Shown: one piece after another, positions 1-4,505 of the stretch
Numbering within the stretch: position 1 is the stretch's first letter
How the letters are laid out: each line of letters starts with the position of its first letter
Assembly (NCBI GenBank): GCA_013813075.1
Contig: JACCSI010000161.1
Coordinates: forward strand, 1-5,888
Length of the DNA stretch: 5,888 nucleotides
Direction: 5' to 3'
Source of the DNA: Acidobacteriota bacterium
GTDB taxonomy: Bacteria > Acidobacteriota > Vicinamibacteria > Vicinamibacterales > UBA2999
Notes under the pieces: generated by a model
The model's database searches: none
The model's input: the letters and a program-made list of their open reading frames with translations, nothing else
Told to the model about the DNA's origin: nothing
Position numbers and translations under genes: made by a program

Positions 1-1138
1 CCCCTTCTGCGCGATGCAACTATGCGACATGGGCGCCGACGTAATCAAGGTGGAGCCGCCCGGGGGCGATTCCGCACGCGGCATGGCCGGCGCGCGCGGG
101 AGCGACAGCGCCGCCTTCAATGCCGTGAACCGCGGGAAGCGGGGCGTGGTTCTCGATCTGAAAACGCCGCCCGGCCAGGAGGTCTTCCGCCGTCTGCTGT
201 CCCGCGCCGACATCCTGATAGAGAACTACAGGCCTGGGGTGATGCGGAGCCTCGGTCTCGACTACGCCGCGGTTGCCCCACACTACCCCGCGCTGATTTA
301 CACGTCGATTTCCGGATACGGACAGACCGGACCCGACGCCGCGCAGGGTGGCTTCGATCTGATCGCGCAAGGCGTATCAGGCATCATGTCGGTGACCGGT
401 GAGCCTGGCAGGCCTCCGGCAAAATGCGGCGTGCCGCTCACCGACCTGGGCGCCGCGCTGTTCGCGCTGACCGCCATTCTGGCCGCCCTGCACTATCGAA
501 GCACCACCGGGCGTGGCCAACAGATCGACGTCGCCCTCGTGGACGCGGGTGTCGCACTGAGCGTCTGGGAAGCAGCCCAATACTTCGGCGACGGCGTCAT
601 TCCCGAACCGCTCGGGTCAGCGCATCGGCTGCTCGCGCCGTATCAGGCCGTCCGCTGCGCCGACGGTTACATCACTCTCGGTGCTGGTAACGATCGACTG
701 TTCGAGCGACTGGCGGCGCTGCTCGGCCATCCTGAGTGGGTGACCCAGCCGGAATACCTGAACGCCACGCTGCGCGTCCGTCACCGCGCGGCGCTCGTGG
801 AGCGGATCGAAGCGCTCACGTCGCAGCACCCACGGGCGCATTGGCTCGCGCTCTTTGCAGGAAACGGTATCCCCTCCGGCCGGATCAACACCTACGCTGA
901 CGCGTTTGCCGATCGTCAGGTGCTGGCCCGGGACATGGTCGTCGAGGTCGATCATCCGACGCTCGGCCGGCTGCGGACACCCGGTTCGCCGTTGAAAATG
1001 TCAGAGACGCCGCCGCGAGTCGATCGCCGCGGACCCCTTCTCGGCGAGCACACTGCGGACGTTCTTCGCGAACTCGGATACTCGGATGAAGAGATCGCCG
1101 CGCTGCCCGTCTATCCGGCAGACACGGCGGGGGAGTGA
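1..1138 (+). CDS. CaiB/BaiF (class III) CoA-transferase, 5' end outside window
   Basis: The class III family moves CoA from an acyl-CoA donor to a carboxylic acid through an aspartyl-CoA intermediate in the cytoplasm. The frame is open from base 2 and reads P-F-C-A before the first ATG at 14. Family members usually have a G-P-F-C/A-x-x-x-L-x-D-L-G-A-D-V-I-K-V-E stretch near residue 20-30, so the ATG at 14 is internal and about 10-25 residues lie upstream of the window. Counting from that Met, visible hallmarks are GADVIKVEPPGGD (7-19), NRGKRGVVLDLK (39-50), IENYRPGVM (69-77), the SISGYGQTGP block (98-107), and the GRGQQIDVALVDA segment whose D177 (codon 542-544) aligns with the catalytic aspartate of formyl-CoA transferase. 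A GAGN loop (223-226) sits where Frc has its glycine-rich loop. The C-terminus ends normally at a TGA. The acyl substrate cannot be told from sequence. It is separated from the next gene by 133 bases, so it probably ends an upstream unit. Confidence 0.93.
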   Translation, partial: PFCAMQLCDMGADVIKVEPPGGDSARGMAGARGSDSAAFNAVNRGKRGVVLDLKTPPGQEVFRRLLSRADILIENYRPGVMRSLGLDYAAVAPHYPALIYTSISGYGQTGPDAAQGGFDLIAQGVSGIMSVTGEPGRPPAKCGVPLTDLGAALFALTAILAALHYRSTTGRGQQIDVALVDAGVALSVWEAAQYFGDGVIPEPLGSAHRLLAPYQAVRCADGYITLGAGNDRLFERLAALLGHPEWVTQPEYLNATLRVRHRAALVERIEALTSQHPRAHWLALFAGNGIPSGRINTYADAFADRQVLARDMVVEVDHPTLGRLRTPGSPLKMSETPPRVDRRGPLLGEHTADVLRELGYSDEEIAALPVYPADTAGE

Positions 1139-1271
1139 ACCCGTCCAGCGGCCAGGATCGAGGAATTAACGTGCCGGGCCATTGTGGGCAGATCCGACCA
1201 CTACGCACGGCGGACACCGCGAGAAAAGAGCCTCTCACCATCTGAGCCGTGATATAGCTTGGTCATCTTGA

Positions 1272-1751
1272 ATGAGTGATCGCAAATACAAGCAACAGGG
1301 GTATCAGGACGACGACCGCACACGCGGCCCCCGTCGTGAGGGGGAGGGCAACGGGGGACAGCGCCCAGAACGAGTCCCGGGCGCGCCCGCCGGTGCACGG
1401 CGCATCTCCTCCGAGGGCGCCAGGAACCCGAACATGCCGGGGTACCACCAGGTCGCACGTTGCGCTCGATGCGGCACGTTTGTGAATGGCGAGATTTTCT
1501 TCCTCAGCAAGTGTCCGAAGTGCGCGACCGCACTCCGGTCGTGCTCCCAGTGCGTCTATTTCGATCCGTCCGCGCGCTGGGAATGTACACAGCCGATTGC
1601 CGCCCGGCTGGTGCCAAAAGACGGGGCCAACGAGTGCAGGTTTTATTCAGCGCGCACGAGCTGGGAGCGCGAAACCTCATCGGCGCAGAGCCACAAGCCC
1701 TCGGAGCCATCGGGGGCCAAGAAGGCTTTCGACGACCTGTTCAAGTTCTAG
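1272..1751 (+). CDS. Small protein with two predicted zinc-binding cysteine clusters, function unknown
   Basis: A 159-residue protein I do not recognise as a named family. Residues 1-58 are polar, rich in Arg, Gly, Pro and Glu, with no hydrophobic stretch, and are probably disordered. Residues 60-125 hold eight cysteines: C64xxC67 and C81xxC84, a spacing typical of a zinc ribbon, then C91xxC94, C105 and C122, which could form a second four-cysteine site. The tail (126-159) is polar and ends DDLFKF. There is no signal peptide or membrane segment, so it is expected to be cytoplasmic. The start codon fits the frame, but there is no good Shine-Dalgarno; an AT-rich gatata/tatagc at 1251-1258 might be a -10 element. 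It stands 15 bases upstream of the glutaredoxin-like selenoprotein candidate and is likely cotranscribed with it. A role as a metal- or redox-responsive nucleic-acid- or protein-binding factor is possible, but nothing in the sequence proves it. Confidence 0.82.
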   Translation: MSDRKYKQQGYQDDDRTRGPRREGEGNGGQRPERVPGAPAGARRISSEGARNPNMPGYHQVARCARCGTFVNGEIFFLSKCPKCATALRSCSQCVYFDPSARWECTQPIAARLVPKDGANECRFYSARTSWERETSSAQSHKPSEPSGAKKAFDDLFKF

Positions 1752-1754
1752 TCG

Positions 1755-1760
1755 TACAAT
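1755..1760 (+). promoter_or_regulatory. Possible -10 element for a leaderless transcript
   Basis: TACAAT differs from the TATAAT consensus at one base and ends 6 bases before the ATG at 1767, so transcription from it would start at or next to the start codon. The glutaredoxin-like gene has no purine-rich Shine-Dalgarno before its ATG, which fits leaderless initiation. No convincing -35 box is visible at 16-18 bases upstream, and the gap between the two genes is only 15 bases, so readthrough from the upstream gene is equally possible. Confidence 0.25.
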
Positions 1761-1766
1761 CGGCCC

Positions 1767-2447
1767 ATGCCCCTTCTCTCGCCGCAAGACGAGCAGGTTC
1801 TTACCAAACATCTCTCGGCCATGGAAAAGCGCGTCGAAGTGGTGCTGTTTTCCCAAGCCATCGGCGGCGGAGAAAGCGGTGTGGTCGCCAAGCAGGTGCT
1901 CGACGAGGTCGCCCGGCTCAACGACAAGATCACCATTGTCGAGAAGAACTTCATTCTCGATCTCGACGACCGCGCCAAGTACGGCGTCGACAAGTCACCC
2001 GCCATCGTCATCCTCTCGGATGGGCACTACACGCGGATGCGGATGTTCGGCGCCCCGACCGGCTACGAGTTCGTGGGACTCGTCGAAGCGATCCTGATCG
2101 CCGGCACCGGTCGGGTGGATCTCGAAGAGAAGACTCTCGAGATGCTCGCCACGGTCGACAAACCGACGCACATTCAGGTCTTCAGTACTCCGACTTGACC
2201 GCACTGTCCCGGGGCGGTCGTCCTGGCACACAAAATGGCCTTCACCAGCGAACACATCACGTCATCCGCAATTGAAGCTACGGAATTCATGGATCTCTCG
2301 CGTCGTTTCCGGGTCACCGGCGTACCAAAGACGGTGGTCAACGACACCATCGAAATCATGGGCGCGCTGCCCGAGGACATGTTCGTCCGCGCCGCACTGC
2401 AAATGCAACCGGAAGAACACGACGGAGAAGAAGACCGTGCGCTGTAG
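1767..2447 (+). CDS. Two-domain PDO/glutaredoxin-like selenoprotein candidate (in-frame TGA = Sec, UPHC active site)
   Basis: Translated through the TGA at 2196-2198 this is a 226-residue protein resembling the two-thioredoxin-fold protein disulfide oxidoreductase (glutaredoxin-like) family along its whole length. The N-terminal MPLLSPQDEQVL, the mid-protein FGAPTGYEF and the C-terminal VFSTPTxPHCPGAVVLAHK and VTGVPKTVVND blocks match, from memory, the Pyrococcus PDO pattern, whose second active site is T-P-T-C-P-Y-C-P. Here the first cysteine position (residue 144) is TGA and the resolving Cys is C147, giving UPHC. P187 is the cis-proline of the second fold; P78 is that of the first. The first fold has no CxxC: FSQAIGGGES occupies that place. 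No other stop interrupts the frame from ATG to the TAG at 2445-2447. Family proteins reduce or shuffle disulfides in the cytoplasm. The downstream peptidase start overlaps the end by 11 bases, implying an operon. Alternatives are a nonsense mutation or sequencing error at one Cys codon; the SECIS-like hairpin argues against both. Confidence 0.85.
2196..2198 (+). other. In-frame TGA predicted to encode selenocysteine
   Basis: The codon sits in T-P-T-[TGA]-P-H-C-P, replacing the first Cys of a CxxC redox motif. This is the commonest location for selenocysteine in thioredoxin-fold proteins. The reading frame stays open on both sides, with family-like sequence continuing for 82 residues after it. 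TGA ends other genes in the window (the CoA-transferase, the M55 peptidase and the Nudix gene), so wholesale reassignment of TGA is not the explanation. Confidence 0.8.
2205..2230 (+). promoter_or_regulatory. Candidate bacterial SECIS element
   Basis: TGT (2205-2207) pairs with ACA (2228-2230 read as A-C-A), then after a C/C mismatch CCGGGG (2209-2214) pairs with TCCTGG (2221-2226) including two G-U wobbles, closing a six-base loop CGGTCG (2215-2220). The loop begins 16 bases after the TGA and has G at its second and third positions. Known bacterial SECIS elements lie just after the UGA inside the coding region, with a small apical loop at about this distance and a G among its first two bases. 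SelB carrying Sec-tRNA would bind it. A competing hairpin, GACCGC (2197-2202) with GCGGTC (2214-2219), is also possible and would include part of the TGA. Confidence 0.6.
2424..2430 (+). promoter_or_regulatory. Shine-Dalgarno for the M55 peptidase GTG start
   Basis: GGAGAAG lies 6 bases before the GTG at 2437, inside the end of the upstream gene. It is the only purine-rich site suitably placed for the peptidase and decides the start: a GTG whose product begins directly with a signal peptide. Confidence 0.6.
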
Positions 2448-3324
2448 CCGCGCAATCGTCTCCTTCGTGTTCGTGCTCTTCGTCCTCTTCGTGCCCGGCG
2501 AGGCGCGCCAGGGCAAGCGGGTCTTTATCTCGGTCGACCTGGAAGGGATCTCCGGCGTCAATGCGGACGATCAGACCGCCGCCGGGCAGCCCGAATACGC
2601 GCGCGCACGCAAGCTGATGGCCGAGGATGCGAACGCCGCCATCCGCGGCGCTTTCGAGGGTGGCGCCACCGACGTCCTGGTCAATGATTCGCACGGGAGC
2701 CAGCGCAATCTTCTCCCGGAGGATCTCGACCCCCGCGCCCGGCTGATCAGTCACAGCTTCAAGCGACACGGCATGATGGAGGGTCTCGACGACTCGTTCG
2801 ATGCCGTCATCTTCGTCGGCTATCACGCCAAGGCCGACGCGCCACGCGGGCTCTTTGCGCACACCGGATCGGGTGTCGTGCGCGATCTGCAGATCAACGG
2901 CCGCTCTGTTGGTGAAGGCGGCATGAACGCGGCGTTGGCCGTTTACTACGGCGTGCCGGTGGTGACCGTCAGTGGAGACGATGGTGCGATTGCGGAGGGC
3001 AAGGAATCGGTCCCGGGCGTGCGCGGCGTGGCCGTAAAACGCGCCATCAATACTCGCGCCGTGGAGCTCAAGCCGCTGGCGGCCGCCCGGCGCGAGATTC
3101 AGGAAGGCGTGCGCGAGGGGGTGGCGGGGGCCAGGAAGACCGCGCCCCAGCGCGGTCCGGTGAAGGTGCAGTTGCAATATCGCAACTTCACGTTCCCCGA
3201 AGTGGCGACCGCATTTCGGGAGATCGAGCTGGTCGCGCCGGACACCGTCGCCTTTACTCGTGACAGCATGCCGGAAGCGTATCGGCTGATTCGAGTGCTC
3301 TATCGCTTCATCAATCCCGACTGA
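2437..3324 (+). CDS. Exported M55-family D-aminopeptidase (DppA-like)
   Basis: M55 peptidases such as Bacillus subtilis DppA are zinc-dependent and release N-terminal D-amino acids from short peptides, for example D-Ala peptides from cell wall. The frame is open upstream to 2272, but the GTG at 2437 has a Shine-Dalgarno and gives a 295-residue product with a clear signal peptide: RCSR, a hydrophobic core at 6-20 built of Phe/Val/Leu, and a plausible cut after G-E-A (residue 23). The mature part starts directly with the family N-terminus KRVFISVDLEGISG. All expected metal ligands are present: D34 and E36 (SVDLEGISG), H86 (NDSHGS), H130 (GYHAKA) and E160 (GEGGMNA). H142 (FAHTGSG) matches the catalytic His of DppA. 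The length matches the family (about 270-280) plus the leader. B. subtilis DppA lacks such a leader, so periplasmic or extracytoplasmic action is an inference. It overlaps the selenoprotein gene by 11 bases. No dipeptide transporter genes adjoin it. Confidence 0.92.
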   Translation: MRCSRAIVSFVFVLFVLFVPGEARQGKRVFISVDLEGISGVNADDQTAAGQPEYARARKLMAEDANAAIRGAFEGGATDVLVNDSHGSQRNLLPEDLDPRARLISHSFKRHGMMEGLDDSFDAVIFVGYHAKADAPRGLFAHTGSGVVRDLQINGRSVGEGGMNAALAVYYGVPVVTVSGDDGAIAEGKESVPGVRGVAVKRAINTRAVELKPLAAARREIQEGVREGVAGARKTAPQRGPVKVQLQYRNFTFPEVATAFREIELVAPDTVAFTRDSMPEAYRLIRVLYRFINPD

Positions 3325-3330
3325 CCCGCA

Positions 3331-3356
3331 TGCGTAGCTGCGTGCGCAGCTATGCG
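3331..3356. terminator. Hairpin in convergent gap, possible bidirectional terminator
   Basis: GCGTAGCTGCG (3332-3342) pairs with CGCAGCTATGC (3345-3355), 11 base pairs with one G-T wobble; opening the innermost pair gives a GTGC tetraloop. It begins 7 bases after the peptidase stop and its right arm contains the stop codon (3350-3352) of the opposing gene, so it sits at the 3' end of both transcripts. No T-tract follows on either strand, so it is not a textbook intrinsic terminator; it may block readthrough or protect 3' ends. Confidence 0.5.
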
Positions 3357-3808
3357 CGCAGCCGCGCTTGCTGAATACGGTCGGCCGCTGAAGGATCGAG
3401 CGTGGCGTCAATGCGCTCGATCGAGCCGTTGCGGAACCGTAGCTCTACATCCACGACCACGTCCACCGGCTCGCCGGCGCCGCGCATGTGCCCGGACAGC
3501 CAGCATTGCCCTTTGACGAGAGCTGCGCCGGCGTCGCCGGACTCCTCGATGTCACCACGCTGCAGCCGCGCATCGGGTAAGGCGTGCTGAAGTGCTTTGG
3601 CGGTAAATCTGTACCCGGCGGGCCCGCGCGTCAACATCAGGATCAACGGATCGCCGGGAGAGCGTCCCAGCATCTCTTCGAACGGGACGCCGTTCAGCAC
3701 AAACCGTGTCTGACGCGTGAAGTGTCCATCTGGCAGGTCCATGCTACGGGCGTTGAAGAGGTCGATCAGCTGATCGACGAGTGCCGTCATGCCCTCACTG
3801 GCCGCCAT
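3350..3808 (-). CDS. Small NTF2/SnoaL-like protein, function unknown
   Basis: A 152-residue protein with no named homologue I can recall. Its pattern is an N-terminal amphipathic helix (TALVDQLIDLFNARS), a central run of alternating short strands, and paired strands near the C-terminus (PVDVVVDVELRFRNGSIERIDATLDP). This looks like the alpha+beta cone of NTF2/SnoaL-like proteins, which serve either as small enzymes or as ligand-binding domains. The fold is inferred from hydrophobic pattern only. There is no signal peptide or membrane segment. Two starts are possible. The ATG at 3806-3808 has AGGA 6 bases upstream. The ATG at 3788-3790 overlaps the TGA of the Nudix gene as ATGA, the classic coupled arrangement, giving 146 residues that begin right at the first helix. 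Either way it is translationally coupled to the Nudix hydrolase, suggesting a related role. It ends in the convergent hairpin. Confidence 0.75.
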   Translation of the reverse strand: MAASEGMTALVDQLIDLFNARSMDLPDGHFTRQTRFVLNGVPFEEMLGRSPGDPLILMLTRGPAGYRFTAKALQHALPDARLQRGDIEESGDAGAALVKGQCWLSGHMRGAGEPVDVVVDVELRFRNGSIERIDATLDPSAADRIQQARLRA

Positions 3809-4467
3809 CGTCCGTCCTGCAAAAGGAAGCGCGTGTCTTCCGGGACTTCCCAGCCGTCGATGGTCGGGTACGTCGGATCGCCCGGCAATGTCAGCATCGT
3901 CCGCTCATCGTCCGTGTGGAACTGTGGCTGGACCCGCGGGATGGCGACGCCCCTTGCCCAGGCGAAGAGTTCGCCACTGGTACGTTGACGACCCGCTCGC
4001 TTCAGTGTCGTCCACGTCGGCGGCGGCAGCATGATTTCGCCGCGATCGCAGCGCGCAATCGCTTCGCCCGGTGTGAGCCAGGCCAACTCGGTGGTCTCGC
4101 CGTCGTCGTGCTTGGCGTCCTGGCCCGGCGGCATGCGAACGAGGAAGAAGCGCGTGTCGTAGCGGCGGACTTCAATCTCCGGCGTCACCCAATGCGCAAT
4201 CAGCAGCAGCTCGGCCGGGTCGGCGCGGACGCCGGCCTCTTCCTCGAGCTCGCGGACCGCGGCCAGGCGAAAGGCGTGCGCCTCATCTCCACCGGCGAGG
4301 GCAAGGTCCACTTCGTCCACCCGTCCGCCAGGAAACACGTTCGCGCCGGCCATGAAGGCCACCTTGTCGTTCCGGCGCACCATCAACACGTCAAACCCAT
4401 GATCCGCGCCCGGCGTGTCGCGGACCACGACCACTGTCGCCGCTGGACGAAGGGTAGCAACGGGCAT
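3787..4467 (-). CDS. Nudix hydrolase, NUDT19-like (candidate CoA/acyl-CoA diphosphatase)
   Basis: Nudix enzymes cleave nucleoside diphosphates linked to another moiety. In this 226-residue protein the Nudix box is split: FPGG at 45-48 carries its start and RELEEEAGV at 72-80 carries the catalytic helix with its metal-binding glutamates, with a longer than usual insert (about 49-71). A Gly-Arg pair followed by acidic residues and a long insert before R-E-x-x-E-E-x-G is typical of the NUDT19/RP2 group, whose studied mammalian member hydrolyses CoA and acyl-CoA. Other matching features are MVRRNDKVAFMAGANVFPGG (29-48), the YDTRFFLVRMP strand (about 102-112), and the LPPPTWTTLK block (146-155). 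The substrate is inferred from family resemblance. The start ATG has only weak Shine-Dalgarno support and lies in the middle of an 11-bp inverted repeat. It is divergent from the crotonase gene 38 bases away and coupled to the NTF2-like gene downstream. Confidence 0.9.
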   Translation of the reverse strand: MPVATLRPAATVVVVRDTPGADHGFDVLMVRRNDKVAFMAGANVFPGGRVDEVDLALAGGDEAHAFRLAAVRELEEEAGVRADPAELLLIAHWVTPEIEVRRYDTRFFLVRMPPGQDAKHDDGETTELAWLTPGEAIARCDRGEIMLPPPTWTTLKRAGRQRTSGELFAWARGVAIPRVQPQFHTDDERTMLTLPGDPTYPTIDGWEVPEDTRFLLQDGRWRPVRA

Positions 4468-4488
4468 TCGATAAGGATACCCTTCGTC
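4446..4488. repeat. 11-bp perfect inverted repeat across the divergent start region
   Basis: GACGAAGGGTA at 4446-4456 is the exact reverse complement of TACCCTTCGTC at 4478-4488, with a 21-base spacer. The dyad centre falls at about 4467, on the Nudix start codon. The arm centres are about 32 bases apart, three DNA turns, so both half-sites face the same side of the helix. It could be an operator for both divergent genes, or an RNA hairpin in the Nudix leader that places the ATG in its loop. Part of the left arm is Nudix coding sequence. Confidence 0.5.
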
Positions 4489-4492
4489 GTGC

Positions 4493-4497
4493 AGGAG
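4493..4497 (+). promoter_or_regulatory. Shine-Dalgarno of the crotonase gene
   Basis: AGGAG lies 8 bases before the ATG at 4506 and selects that start over the in-frame ATG at 4515. Confidence 0.7.
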
Positions 4498-4505
4498 AAC
4501 CCCGG

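Noticed and set aside
14..16. ATG at 14 as the CoA-transferase start
   Set aside because: The codons before it (P-F-C-A) match the conserved family segment just before M-x-L-x-D-x-G-A-D, so the gene begins upstream of the window.
1139..1271. RNA gene or terminator in the largest intergenic gap
   Set aside because: Only short, weak pairings such as TGCC/GGCA and GCGG/CCGC are visible, with no T-tract and no tRNA or riboswitch-like pattern.
1767..2198. Glutaredoxin-like gene as a pseudogene broken by a nonsense codon
   Set aside because: The sequence after the TGA is fully conserved in pattern, the frame is intact to the natural stop, the TGA sits at a catalytic Cys position, and a SECIS-like hairpin follows. 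A single recent mutation or read error cannot be wholly excluded.
2197..2219. GACCGC/GCGGTC perfect hairpin as the SECIS
   Set aside because: It uses part of the TGA itself and its 11-base loop starts only 4 bases after the codon, too close for known bacterial SECIS geometry. It is kept as a competing fold.
1460..2275. 271-residue plus-strand open frame spanning the zinc-ribbon and glutaredoxin-like genes
   Set aside because: It is Arg/Gly/His-rich out-of-frame translation of two supported genes, typical of high-GC shadow frames.
2272..2436. Upstream extension of the M55 peptidase frame to the ATG at 2272
   Set aside because: It overlaps the selenoprotein coding sequence out of frame, resembles no protein, and would bury the signal peptide. 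The GTG at 2437 has a Shine-Dalgarno.
2235..2447. Separate 70-residue gene starting at the ATG at 2235
   Set aside because: It is in frame with the upstream glutaredoxin-like sequence, has no ribosome binding site, and its sequence is the C-terminal half of the same thioredoxin fold. It is better explained as the region after a selenocysteine codon.
2356..3411. 351-residue minus-strand open frame opposite the peptidase
   Set aside because: It is the antisense shadow of a GC-rich gene. The plus strand carries all M55 motifs, and the minus frame shows no recognisable domain.
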